From contig JBHIBO010000001.1 of NCBI GenBank assembly GCA_046759185.1, forward strand, positions 1 to 64,000: 64,000 nt of DNA, given 5' to 3'. Each line of letters begins with the position of its first letter. Positions within the stretch are counted from its first letter, which is position 1. The position numbers were made by a program, and so were the translations under genes. Shown here in pieces: positions 1-8,588 of the stretch. The notes beneath the pieces are model-generated. The model worked only from the letters and a program-made list of their open reading frames with translations. It searched no databases and had not been told where the DNA came from. The stretch is from JAJISK01 sp046759185 (GTDB taxonomy: Archaea; Thermoplasmatota; Thermoplasmata; RBG-16-68-12; JAJISG01).

Positions 1-33
1 TGGTTCTAAGTAGGCCAAGGGAGTCTGGCTCGC

Positions 34-91
34 GGGCTCGTAGGGTAGTGGACTAGGCCTTTTTCAGCCCTAGGCGGTGATCCTGGTTCAC
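34..91 (+). pseudogene. decayed tRNA-Arg copy, 5' half intact
   Basis: Bases 34-55 are identical over 22 nt to the first 22 nt of the intact tRNA-Arg at 7516-7537, covering the acceptor strand and most of the D arm. Beyond base 55 only patches remain: a GGCCTT..AGCC patch where the anticodon arm would be and CCTGGTTC near 84-91 where the T arm would begin. No 3' acceptor strand able to pair with GGGCTCG follows, so it cannot fold as a tRNA. It lies just beyond the 3' end of the protease gene. It could be an integration scar or an old tandem duplicate. Confidence 0.6.
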
Positions 92-97
92 TATGCT

Positions 98-367
98 CTA
101 TCTGACCTGTACGACCCGCGAGAACGTCTGTTCGCTTCCATCCTCCCACACCACGCGGAGGATGACATCGTAGCGGCCCTTCCTTTCGTAACTGTGGGAA
201 ACCTCCATGCCTGTGCCCGTGCCGCCATCGCCGAAGTTCCAATGGAACGCTACGGCTGGGATGTCGTAGTGATCGCCTTGCATTCCCTCCATGACGGCCG
301 CCGTGAACTGCACAGTCCTATCGTTACCTGCATGGTCGAAACCCGCCACTGGCTGGTATTTCATCAC
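98..367 (-). CDS. PKD-domain tail of the frameshifted S8 protease
   Basis: This 89-residue reading frame has a typical PKD fold signature, with FHWNFGDGG followed by a HSYERKGRYDVILRV strand. It has no promoter or signal peptide of its own and overlaps the end of the upstream protease frame by 4 bases. Reading back into the upstream frame, the codons for RGYYVMKYQPV follow directly on ...DIVLVL if one base is restored near 377-380 (CTCGGGG for CTCCGGGG). I therefore read it as the true C-terminus of the protease rather than a separate gene. PKD domains are common in secreted archaeal proteins and mediate surface or protein contacts. Confidence 0.55.
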   Translation of the reverse strand: MMKYQPVAGFDHAGNDRTVQFTAAVMEGMQGDHYDIPAVAFHWNFGDGGTGTGMEVSHSYERKGRYDVILRVVWEDGSEQTFSRVVQVR

Positions 368-3300
368 GTAGTAGCCCCGAGGACGAGGACGATGTCCCTG
401 ACGCCTCGCGATGGACCCTCGTAAGGGAAGCCCAAGACCAGGTGCTCCCCCGGTTGGAGTTCCGCATACACATCGTCATCATTCAGGAGCAGGTCTGTGA
501 CATCGCCAAGGACGGAATGGCTGGCGAAGGAGAGGCCGTAGGTGTTGACCGTCACCCTCTCCTCGTCACTCGTGTCCAGCCCCACGTAATCCAGCTTGTG
601 ATGGTCCGTCCACGAGATGCGAACCTCCGTTGCAGAACCTTCGACGAGGAAGGGAGCCAGGTCCACGGCGTTGAAGGCCCACTGGGCCCTCGGGATGAGG
701 GTCGCCACAGACTGCCAATCCCCAGACACTCGGGTGGCGATCTCGAGAGAGGCAGGACCGGGGGGCTTGATGTCCGTTCGCAGGATCAGCTTTGCAGCCC
801 CTCCATCGTAGGGCTTGAAGCGTAGCACGACGGAATCGCCACGATAGCCCTCGAAATCCCTGTCGTCTCCTGGGTTCAGAAGAAGTGCTTTCACGTTTCG
901 CCCGTCCTGATCCGTGGCCCCGATGGGGCCCCGCGGAGCCCGATAGGTCAATAGGTCTCCGTCGGGCGAGAAGGCGATATGTGTGTTGCTCGCGTGGTCC
1001 ACTGTCATGAGCTCGAACGTGTCCAGGTACGAGCGTTCCCGTTCGAATTCCCTGATCTGTACGGAGTAGTGGCCGTCGACGGGAACGAGCGCCGATTCGA
1101 AGAGATAGCGGTCTTCGACCTCCAGCGCGGTGCGACCGAAGTCTTCCGAGAGGGGCAGGATGTTGTTCTCGTTCACGTAGTCTATGCCGTTCCACGGGGC
1201 GGCGTAGGGCGTCCCTCCACCACCAGGTTCCTCCCGCACATAGTAGATGCAATCCGACCTCATTCCAGCATAGTTGTCCGCGCCATCTTTCACTTCTGCG
1301 TCGACACATCGTTCACCGTAGTGGAAAAATAGATTCCAAGCCCTTGTAGAGGCATAAGTCTCCCAGGAGGTCCAGGAGCCCGTCCCGAGGGCATCGTTGT
1401 TCCTGAAGCGCATCAAGAGACCCGCGGAGGGCGCCGGATCGGAGGCGGTGATGTAGAGGGTCACGCTCCTCGAGGCGGTCTCGCTTGCTCCGTTGTTGAT
1501 GTTGAAGTCGGTGAACGATGGCGTCACCGCATCCAGGATTATGCTATCAGAAACCGTGTGGATCTTGCCCGCCTTGTCGCGAAGCTGAGCATAGACGGTC
1601 TTTGTCCCGTCGCCCGATGGGATTGTCCATTGCTTCGACTGCGCGGTCGTGAACGACTCCCATGCCGACCATGCGTAATCTCTGAAGAGTATCTGATCAA
1701 TTATGAAACCGGTCTCGTCGGATGCGCCCGATCCAGTCTCGTAGTCCGTATTTGACACCAGGTTTGCCCGAATGCGGTCCCCTGAGGCCTCGGAACTCCA
1801 TCCTGTCACGGGATCGATCGTCAGTGAAGTGCCTGAATCGGAAAGCAAGATAAGGGAATCTCCGCTCGACACATCCTCTACAGCGAAGTGCGCCTGAATG
1901 GACGAGGCACCAGCCTTGCGGACTTGCCACCAGCGATCCATGCCCCTCGCGTAACCCACGAAGGCTCTGACGTGCTGGATTCGGAATCCATCTCCTCTGA
2001 AATCGTCTCCGTCGGAGGTGAAGCAAATCTTCACGTCTCCAAAGAAGTCACCCCACAGATCGCTGGTCCACATACCGTAGACAGGAACATCCAGGTATGA
2101 GATTAGCCCGCGACTATCATAGAAATACAATCTGTCATCGCTGTCAAATGTGTCGAAGTAGTCAATGTAGAGCCTTACCCTGTGATTTCCATTTACGAAT
2201 AGCGGATTGTAGTCGATGAACCAGCACTCGTTGTAGTCGGCAGGGTAAGGCGTTCCTGAGGAGGTATCGTAGATGTAGACCTCAGCCAGGAATCCCCAAG
2301 CCGATCCGCCACCCAGCGTCTTCAGCTTAATCGTTACCGAGTTTGTCATTATTGGGCCTGTCCAGATGTTGACTCCCGACGCCGATGTGGTAAACACGCT
2401 CTGGCCCTGGTCGTCATAAACGGCGATCGAGTCGCTGCCTGTAAGCCCGACCCGCACAAACCCGACCTCCATTCGGACCGTGCCAGCATTCCCGTTCACC
2501 GTCCAAGAATAAAGGTTAACCTCATTCGGGTACGGATGCAAGGATTCTACGGTCTTGAAGTATGGGTCCGGACCCGGATCAACAAGGTACCTGCCTGGCA
2601 AGTCGAAGGGTTCTAACACAAACGCGTAGTCCTGCCAACCATCGTACGGAATGGCGTCTAGCCCGAAGGTGTCGGTTGTCGTGCTGAGTGTCCCTTCGTT
2701 TCGGAACCGAATCTCGTGAACGAACTCCGGGGTCAGGGCAGAAGCTGTGAGCGTCACGGTCTGCTGATTGGTGCCTGCGGCACCGTTGTTGATAGCGAGG
2801 GAAGGGGAAACGGCCCGGCGGACGCCATTCGACACAACGAGCGAGAAGTCTTGATCAACCTGGGGTGTCGCTGCCACCGCATCCTGGTTGACGCTCTGGG
2901 CGAAGACCTCGACAACATACGTTCCGGTCATTGGATTCTGTATGTACACGTTCTCCAAGTTGTTGAGGGAGTCGGCCGTCCCACCTGTCGTCGACCATCC
3001 GGAGTCGAACACATTGCCTTTATGGACAGTCCCGCCCGGAGTGGTAACGTCAAGGTCCAGATTATTCACCAGACAGGGATTACAGTCAGGGATTCCAGGC
3101 GGATCCGTCCACGCGAGTGTAAACTTGACGGGCTCGGATGTATCACTCACCGTGAACTCGAACCGGGCGGTCTGCGAGGTCTGCAGCGGCCACAGTTGGT
3201 CGTAACAGTAACGTGGCTGTGGCGGGTTAAGGAGGGCCAGCGCGTCCAACCTTCCCCAACCCTCGTGTCTGTTCGGAGTCGGACCGGTTCCATGTGGGGT

Positions 3301-3606
3301 ACCCGTTGATGGCATATCTACGGCCGTGTTGACAAAGGCCGCGCGCACCAGTGCCGGACTCGGCAACCTGTTGTTGTCCTCCTTGAATTGCTGAACGAAA
3401 AGCGCCGCAGCTCCTGAGACGTGAGGAGCCGCGAAACTTGTCCCCACGTAATACAGATAATCCGTGCCTACCAGCTCACAGACCAAGGGTTGAAGATTGC
3501 CATCACTGGAGGCCGATGACCGGGCGGTCGCAACCCAGATTGCTGGCGCAACCATATCTGGCTTGATCCTTCCGTCTGCTGTGAATCCCGTGAAGAGCCT
3601 TGCCAA
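364..3606 (-). CDS. subtilisin-like (S8) protease, C-terminal part after frameshift
   Basis: The frame opens at a TTG that is not a real start: it begins inside the protease domain with GFTADGRIKPDMVAP, the block that normally precedes the catalytic serine. The nucleophile is visible in GTSFAAPHVSGAAAL (Ser about residue 57). After the catalytic domain come some 900 residues of beta-rich accessory domains of the secreted-protein type, including jelly-roll-like and Ig-like stretches such as NGASETASRSVTLYITASD. Asp, His and the oxyanion Asn are encoded in the preceding frame (3468-5144). As drawn, this piece would not give an active enzyme. The protein was presumably exported and degraded extracellular protein. 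Confidence 0.75.
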   Translation of the reverse strand: MARLFTGFTADGRIKPDMVAPAIWVATARSSASSDGNLQPLVCELVGTDYLYYVGTSFAAPHVSGAAALFVQQFKEDNNRLPSPALVRAAFVNTAVDMPSTGTPHGTGPTPNRHEGWGRLDALALLNPPQPRYCYDQLWPLQTSQTARFEFTVSDTSEPVKFTLAWTDPPGIPDCNPCLVNNLDLDVTTPGGTVHKGNVFDSGWSTTGGTADSLNNLENVYIQNPMTGTYVVEVFAQSVNQDAVAATPQVDQDFSLVVSNGVRRAVSPSLAINNGAAGTNQQTVTLTASALTPEFVHEIRFRNEGTLSTTTDTFGLDAIPYDGWQDYAFVLEPFDLPGRYLVDPGPDPYFKTVESLHPYPNEVNLYSWTVNGNAGTVRMEVGFVRVGLTGSDSIAVYDDQGQSVFTTSASGVNIWTGPIMTNSVTIKLKTLGGGSAWGFLAEVYIYDTSSGTPYPADYNECWFIDYNPLFVNGNHRVRLYIDYFDTFDSDDRLYFYDSRGLISYLDVPVYGMWTSDLWGDFFGDVKICFTSDGDDFRGDGFRIQHVRAFVGYARGMDRWWQVRKAGASSIQAHFAVEDVSSGDSLILLSDSGTSLTIDPVTGWSSEASGDRIRANLVSNTDYETGSGASDETGFIIDQILFRDYAWSAWESFTTAQSKQWTIPSGDGTKTVYAQLRDKAGKIHTVSDSIILDAVTPSFTDFNINNGASETASRSVTLYITASDPAPSAGLLMRFRNNDALGTGSWTSWETYASTRAWNLFFHYGERCVDAEVKDGADNYAGMRSDCIYYVREEPGGGGTPYAAPWNGIDYVNENNILPLSEDFGRTALEVEDRYLFESALVPVDGHYSVQIREFERERSYLDTFELMTVDHASNTHIAFSPDGDLLTYRAPRGPIGATDQDGRNVKALLLNPGDDRDFEGYRGDSVVLRFKPYDGGAAKLILRTDIKPPGPASLEIATRVSGDWQSVATLIPRAQWAFNAVDLAPFLVEGSATEVRISWTDHHKLDYVGLDTSDEERVTVNTYGLSFASHSVLGDVTDLLLNDDDVYAELQPGEHLVLGFPYEGPSRGVRDIVLVLGATT

Positions 3607-5144
3607 ATCTCGTCAGGATTGTTAGCGTCTCCGAATGTTAAGCAGGGGCCCTTTTCGGGCCGATTGTTCTCAGTTCCGCCGACCGTGATTACGTTCTTCG
3701 CAGTTGCCGGAATCCGCAGGGTCCCATTCTCCGCGAGCCCTTCATTTCCAGCCGCGAAGACAAACGTCATCTGCTGGTCCCCAGGCTGGTTCGGGTCCGC
3801 GTCACGCGTTAGTCCATCATATATCGGGGATTGGGCTACGTACGGTGCGTCTGGAACCCTGACGCCCCAGCTGTTCTGGGAAACAGCGACATCTTTGATC
3901 GCCAATTCGCGGACGAGGTCTTCGTAGCTGACATCACCGAGGACGATATCGTATTTGTCGATGTCTCTCAGCTGTCCAGGCTGACCAACGTCTCCGAAGA
4001 TACGCTGGGTCATGAGATAAGCCTCTGGGGCGACGCCCCACCCGAGGAGAAAGCCATTCGGATCCGTAACGCCCAGTGCTCCGTTTCCTGCAACGATTCC
4101 CGCCACGGCGGTTCCGTGGCTGTCGTAAGTGTCTTCAGCTAGATTGTCTCCCTGCCACCCGACTTTCCAGTCGTTACGACCGTCTCCGTAGTCAGTCAGG
4201 CCGAGAACTCTGCCCGCGAGGTCCGAATGCATCGTTGAGAGATCGCCGTCGTCCAGCCCTGAATCCGTATGTCCGACGATGACACCGGTCCCGTTATACC
4301 CGAGGGCGTTCACCTGAGCGCCGGTCCCGGCAAAAGTTCCTCCGACAATCTCCGCTGCAAGCTCGTCAGCCCTCTCGGGTGCGGGTCTGGCAGGAGAGAG
4401 TCTGAGGACTAGGGGATTACACATGAGATCTGATACAGCCTCCGTTCTGACTCGAAGCGCGACGATGTCAAGCGCGCCAGCCCGGGAAGCTCTTAGCACT
4501 TCGATACTTGGCGAGGTATCAAGAGTCAGAGGAGGACGTGTGTTTACCATCAGTGCATCAACGAACAGTTCGCCCGTTCTAGGCAACTCAGACGCGTCTA
4601 CCTTCCATTCGCTCTGGTATGGCCCCATCCAATGAACAAAGGGAGCCGATCTTACGAGCGGGAGAGCCGCGCCCGGAATCGACAACAGAAACGCGTCGTG
4701 CGGAACATAAGCGTGGACAATCGCTCCGCCCCTTTCAAGAACCTCCAGCCATTCGCTCTTTGTGGGGCCGATTGTCTGGAGGACGTAGAGGTCTGACAGC
4801 CTTCCGCACTCATATGGGGACGCGGCCGACATCGAGCGATCGATGACCCTGTTGCCCAGCTTGATTGGCCGGTTTTCCGGATAGTCGAGAATATCAACAC
4901 CATAGTTCGCAAGCAGCTCTGCAGCTTCCTGGGAAATCCATCCCAGGACGAATCCCTCGTACTCCTCGATCAGAGTCACGCCGATCTGCCGGAGCGCGAA
5001 TACATCTGATTGACCCCGAGTTCGAATGATCACTCTTTCCTGCTCGGATTCATCGGCCGAGGCAGCCACGTAAGCGGGAACAGACACCAAGAAGGCCAAG
5101 ATCAGACACAAAACCCACAGTCTCTGAGTTCCTTGTGTCTTCAA
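3468..5144 (-). CDS. subtilisin-like (S8) protease, N-terminal part
   Basis: The ATG at 5144 gives a signal peptide (MKTQG..., hydrophobic core about residues 9-27, AYVAASA cleavage region), a propeptide-like stretch to about residue 265 and then the S8 catalytic domain. Catalytic Asp lies in HTDSGLDDGD (about D294), His in DSHGTAVAGI (H343) and the oxyanion Asn in FAAGNEG. The frame then derails: after NPDEIWQGSSR the expected GFTADGRIKPD is found only in another frame, and one extra G in CGGGATTC (3587-3590 on the plus strand) restores it. The last 40-odd residues are therefore out of frame. Either the gene is decaying or the assembly dropped a base. It is divergent from the propeller gene at 5230. 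Confidence 0.8.
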   Translation of the reverse strand: MKTQGTQRLWVLCLILAFLVSVPAYVAASADESEQERVIIRTRGQSDVFALRQIGVTLIEEYEGFVLGWISQEAAELLANYGVDILDYPENRPIKLGNRVIDRSMSAASPYECGRLSDLYVLQTIGPTKSEWLEVLERGGAIVHAYVPHDAFLLSIPGAALPLVRSAPFVHWMGPYQSEWKVDASELPRTGELFVDALMVNTRPPLTLDTSPSIEVLRASRAGALDIVALRVRTEAVSDLMCNPLVLRLSPARPAPERADELAAEIVGGTFAGTGAQVNALGYNGTGVIVGHTDSGLDDGDLSTMHSDLAGRVLGLTDYGDGRNDWKVGWQGDNLAEDTYDSHGTAVAGIVAGNGALGVTDPNGFLLGWGVAPEAYLMTQRIFGDVGQPGQLRDIDKYDIVLGDVSYEDLVRELAIKDVAVSQNSWGVRVPDAPYVAQSPIYDGLTRDADPNQPGDQQMTFVFAAGNEGLAENGTLRIPATAKNVITVGGTENNRPEKGPCLTFGDANNPDEIWQGSSRDSQQTEGSSQIWLRQQSGLRPPGHRPPVMAIFNPWSVSW

Positions 5145-5196
5145 TCCCTCCCCGACGACCGTATCAGAAACTTGGCGATAAAAGTCTCCGTTGGGG

Positions 5197-5204
5197 TTAT
5201 TTAT
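5197..5204 (+). promoter_or_regulatory. TATA-like box between divergent surface genes
   Basis: TTATTTAT in the 85-bp gap between the divergent protease (start 5144) and propeller (start 5230) genes. It is centred about 29 bp before the GTG at 5230, as expected for a leaderless archaeal transcript. The reverse complement is also A/T-rich and could serve the protease with a leader of about 30 nt. This is inferred from spacing only. Confidence 0.45.
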
Positions 5205-5229
5205 GTAAGTTTACCTGACATTCTCTCCA

Positions 5230-7407
5230 GTGGAAGCCCAAACGAGAAAGTCCCTGCTTTGTGCAGTGCTGTGCGCGATTTACATCGCGGCCGCAACCGA
5301 CGGGACTGTCGCTTTCCACGCTTCTGGCTTCATTCCGCCGGGAAATTCAAGCTGGTCCAACGGCATGATCTCATTCTGGCAGACGGATGCTGGACTGCCT
5401 TCCAATGACCTTTCAGCCGTTTCGTGGGATCCTAGAACGGAATCGGTTTACGCAGGTAGCTGGTACACGGGGCTGGTCCGGCTAAGTCTGTCGAGTTTTG
5501 CTATGACCATTTGGAATGAGAGTTCCGGATTGGCAAGCAATCAAGTTCGGGCGCTTCTTTCCGATTCCGCCTCAGGGCGAGTCTTCGTAGGTACAACCGC
5601 CGGAATTCAAGTGCTCAGTGACGCCGACGGGGCCCTTGTCAGTGTTTGCGGCTCGGCGGGTCTGAATGTCCATGACCTCGACCTTCCAGCGGGTTCGACT
5701 ACACTTTATGCGGCCACGACAAGAGGTCTCCTCATCTGCGACATCCCGACCGATGTGGTCAAATGGGTCAACTCCACGAGTGGCTTGCCGAGAGACTTGG
5801 TACGATCGGTGAAGACCGACCCCTCGCGTTCTAGAGTCTATCTCGCGGTCACACCGGGTCTGAGTATCTATTACGAGAACAATGGGACCGTGCTCAATCT
5901 GAACGAGACTCATGGGTTGCCGAGTCCGCGTGTTAACTCCATCGACGGGACACCCTCCATGGACTTGGTTTTTCTCGCGACGAGCGCCTACGGGGGGCTA
6001 CGTCCCGGCGGGCTGAGCATCTTCAACGCCTCAACCCTCAGCTTTGCGAATTTCGGGGAACAAGAGGGGCTGAGCCATGCCGAAGTCGACGACGTTTCGT
6101 ACGGTCTCGCGCGCGACAGACTTTATCTAAGCGTCAGACCGGGGGGTCCCACGAACCTTGCGTTTCCTATACACAGTGTGCTCGACATAATGGACCTCGG
6201 CTCGTTCAACGTCACAAGTGTTACGACAACAGATGGGATTCCCGGGGGGATCATATGGGACCTCGAATACGATGGCCAGGAAGACCTCATCCTAATGGCC
6301 GCTGACGAGTCCTTCGGAGAACTCACCGGTTATGTGGGCGGGGGAATAGTGATCGTAGACCCCTCATCTCCGACCATGCTGGATCTCACCCAGTCCGTCG
6401 GTGAAAGAGCCCAACCGATCAGCGTCAGCGCAGGAGTGACCGATCCCGACGGCATCGCATCGGTCGAGGTTGAATACATCGACATCGGCGGAAAGAGTGC
6501 TTCAGTCGCACTGAATCAGGGAACGGGAAATCTCTTCTCCAGAGCCCTCCCGGGCCAAGAGGCCGAAGGAATCCTACGATATCGCCTCGCCGCGACGGAC
6601 AGCTTGGGCCATACAATCGTCAGGCCTAGCTTCGATGAATGGCTCGAGATTGCCATACAGGACACAACGCCGCCCACGATCATAGGATTCGTACCAATCG
6701 GCGATGCCGTCCCGGTTGAAACGGAAATCGTCTTGGACTTTTCGGAACAAATGGACCTCTTCACAATGCCGGGTGCGCTATCAATCCTTCCCGTGGCGGC
6801 GATTGGCCCGCCTGTGGAGGAGGTGACTGCGATTCGTTTCAGTCTTGTTGGCCTCCAATACCAGACTACTTATACAATCGTGCTGGACTCTACCGCGCAA
6901 GACCTCTATGGCAATCGGCTCGACGGAGACGGCGACGGCCTCCCCGGGGGCAACTTTCAATGGTCCTTCACGACCGTCGAGCAGCCCACGCCCCCCAGAT
7001 TGATGGCCATAGCCCCGCCTACCGCAGAGTTAGGAGAGCCGATTCGGGTCCAGGCAGACGTGCAGGACGAAGATGGCGTTGCCCGCGTAAACCTGACGTA
7101 CGAGGACGTCCGAGGCCAATCACACGAGATCGGAATGACCTTCCTTGGACAAACGGGAACTCAGGAGCTCTGGCTGGCGCAGATTCCAGCCCAGTCTGAG
7201 CCTGGTACGGTGACCTTCCGCGTGAGTGCCTGGGACACGAAGGGGGCGGCCGTCCTTTATCCGCTTCAGGGCAGTATCTCTGTGCAGATCCTGAAGTCCG
7301 CACCATCCGGGATACCCGATTGGGTCATCTGGATATCCATAATCGGTGTTGTTATCGCCGCGGCTGGCCTCGCCTTCTACGGTCTCGTGGGGAGGCGGAG
7401 CGCATGA
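5230..7407 (+). CDS. membrane-anchored beta-propeller surface protein
   Basis: A GTG start gives a signal peptide (MEAQTRKSLLCAVLCAIYIA) and then seven repeats of the two-component-regulator propeller type, each opening with GLPSN/GLASN-like turns and a strand such as RVFVGTTAGIQVL, to about residue 370. Next come an Ig-like segment, a Big_5-type domain (PTIIGFVPIGDAVPVETEIVLDF to FQWSFTTVE is the same type in outline) and another Ig-like repeat. A single C-terminal membrane helix (WVIWISIIGVVIAAAGLAF) ends in a short basic tail. The bulk should face outside, acting in binding or sensing; no enzyme motif or kinase domain is present. It shares an intergenic promoter with the divergent protease, which suggests a joint role at the cell surface. 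Confidence 0.7.
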   Translation: MEAQTRKSLLCAVLCAIYIAAATDGTVAFHASGFIPPGNSSWSNGMISFWQTDAGLPSNDLSAVSWDPRTESVYAGSWYTGLVRLSLSSFAMTIWNESSGLASNQVRALLSDSASGRVFVGTTAGIQVLSDADGALVSVCGSAGLNVHDLDLPAGSTTLYAATTRGLLICDIPTDVVKWVNSTSGLPRDLVRSVKTDPSRSRVYLAVTPGLSIYYENNGTVLNLNETHGLPSPRVNSIDGTPSMDLVFLATSAYGGLRPGGLSIFNASTLSFANFGEQEGLSHAEVDDVSYGLARDRLYLSVRPGGPTNLAFPIHSVLDIMDLGSFNVTSVTTTDGIPGGIIWDLEYDGQEDLILMAADESFGELTGYVGGGIVIVDPSSPTMLDLTQSVGERAQPISVSAGVTDPDGIASVEVEYIDIGGKSASVALNQGTGNLFSRALPGQEAEGILRYRLAATDSLGHTIVRPSFDEWLEIAIQDTTPPTIIGFVPIGDAVPVETEIVLDFSEQMDLFTMPGALSILPVAAIGPPVEEVTAIRFSLVGLQYQTTYTIVLDSTAQDLYGNRLDGDGDGLPGGNFQWSFTTVEQPTPPRLMAIAPPTAELGEPIRVQADVQDEDGVARVNLTYEDVRGQSHEIGMTFLGQTGTQELWLAQIPAQSEPGTVTFRVSAWDTKGAAVLYPLQGSISVQILKSAPSGIPDWVIWISIIGVVIAAAGLAFYGLVGRRSA

Positions 7408-7484
7408 CGGCGCAGGATCTAGATTCCAGAGGGACGCTGCCCTCAGGTCACGTCACGGAAAGGAATTGTTGAAATCCTCAACAT

Positions 7485-7490
7485 CTATAA
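7485..7490 (+). promoter_or_regulatory. TATA box of tRNA-Arg
   Basis: CTATAA inside AACATCTATAAGCG lies about 28 bp upstream of the mature 5' end of the tRNA at 7516, the normal archaeal distance from TATA box to transcription start. Confidence 0.6.
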
Positions 7491-7515
7491 GCGCGTTTCC
7501 AGGATACTGGCCCAT

Positions 7516-7588
7516 GGGCTCGTAGGGTAGTGGACTATCCTTCCGGCCTTCGGAGCCGGGGACCTGGGTTCGAATCCCAGCGGGCCCG
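7516..7588 (+). tRNA. tRNA-Arg (anticodon TCG)
   Basis: The 73-nt sequence folds as a complete cloverleaf. The acceptor GGGCTCG pairs with CGGGCCC (one G-T pair), with G as discriminator. A 4-bp D stem GGGT/ATCC follows. The anticodon stem CCGGC/GCCGG holds the loop CTTCGGA, giving anticodon TCG for CGA codons. The T arm is CTGGG-TTCGAAT-CCCAG. There is no intron and CCA is not encoded. Two decayed copies flank it at 34-91 and 8456-8530. Confidence 0.93.
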
Positions 7589-7644
7589 TCCACTTCGCCT
7601 GATTGGCCGCCACATCTTATGCCGAGCACGAGTTAACCCGCAAC

Positions 7645-8469
7645 GTGTCAGATGACTTCTCGCCTGAAGATTGGCCTCAGAGGATCTTCGTGGAGAGGCC
7701 GGAGCTATTTCTCCCCTTTCTCGAGAAGTTCAAAGAGCGAGCGGAAGAGGAAGTGGAGGCTCTCGACGCCGTGATAAGGGAACGAGGCGTGGTAACCGGT
7801 GGAAGGGTCCTGGACCTAGCCTGCGGAATCGCACGGCACTCCATCCCGCTGGCGAAGCGTGGGTACTCCGTCACCGGCGTCGACCTTTCTCCGGCATTTA
7901 TCGAGTCTGCGAGGGAGTACGCGAGGGCCGAAGACGTCGCGGAATCCACCGCTTTCCTCGTTGGAGACATGCGGCAGATCGCATCCGTCCTCGAGGGGCA
8001 GGATCCTTTCGACACGATCATCAACATGTGGACCGCCATGGGATACTACGGCGAAGAGGTGGACAGGGAGGTTCTCCGCCATCTGGCACGCTTCGCCGCC
8101 GATGGCGGCCTGCTCTTGGTCGAGATGGCTAACAAGGATGGGATTGCTAGGGTCTTTCAGGAGAGAGGGTGGGAGGCCGCCGGGGACCTCATACAGCTAG
8201 AGCGGCGCCGATTCGACTCCGAGCGTTCTCATATGGTTGATGAATGGACCTTCTACCGTCGGGAGGGGAATGAGCTGACGTTCCTGGCAGGCGGGGTCAT
8301 CGACCACCGGATGTATGCGCCTGAGGAGTTGAGCGCCCTCGCGGAGTCGGCTGGCTGGGTCGTAGAGGGGGTGTACGCTGGGCTGAAACTGGAGCCCATT
8401 GAGCCAGCCTCCCCGGGTACCAGGATGTTCCTCGTGGCGAGGAAGAGCGAAACCAGGGAGGAAGGCTGA
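7645..8469 (+). CDS. class I SAM-dependent methyltransferase
   Basis: This is a Rossmann-fold methyltransferase of about 274 residues. The SAM-binding motif I is VLDLACGIARHSIPLA, followed by the acidic VTGVDLS strand end and later motifs GDMRQI and FDTIINMWTAMGYYG, all typical of small-molecule methyltransferases. The substrate cannot be told. I prefer the GTG at 7645 because an A/T box (CATCTTAT, 7613-7620) sits about 28 bp upstream; an in-frame TTG at 7603 would start only 14 nt after the tRNA. The last codons (REEG) and the stop fall in sequence resembling the 5' half of tRNA-Arg, so the gene sits exactly between an intact and a decayed tRNA copy. Confidence 0.78.
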   Translation: MSDDFSPEDWPQRIFVERPELFLPFLEKFKERAEEEVEALDAVIRERGVVTGGRVLDLACGIARHSIPLAKRGYSVTGVDLSPAFIESAREYARAEDVAESTAFLVGDMRQIASVLEGQDPFDTIINMWTAMGYYGEEVDREVLRHLARFAADGGLLLVEMANKDGIARVFQERGWEAAGDLIQLERRRFDSERSHMVDEWTFYRREGNELTFLAGGVIDHRMYAPEELSALAESAGWVVEGVYAGLKLEPIEPASPGTRMFLVARKSETREEG

Positions 8470-8530
8470 CGGACTGTCCATTTGGACCTCGGCGCCCGGG
8501 ACCCGGTTTCGATCCCAGATAGCCCTTCCA
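8456..8530 (+). pseudogene. decayed tRNA-Arg copy, 3' half better kept
   Basis: Aligned to the intact tRNA-Arg, 8471-8530 matches in most positions, including GGACT.TCC, the anticodon-loop TCGG, GGGACC, the T-loop TTCGA.TCCCAG and GCCC..TCCA. The upstream part (AAGGCTGACGGACT) still resembles the D arm. The anticodon stem and acceptor pairing are destroyed, so it is not functional. It starts within the last codons of the methyltransferase gene. Confidence 0.62.
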
Positions 8531-8588
8531 CATAGTCCGAACTATACCTTTTTCAGGAGGACCGCGGCTTCGTCGTAGGGGAGTTATC

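Noticed and set aside
58..8556. Shared CCTTTTTCAG at 58-67 and 8547-8556, next to both tRNA relics
   Set aside because: The placement is suggestive of a common junction sequence, but ten bases with a T-run are too little evidence by themselves.
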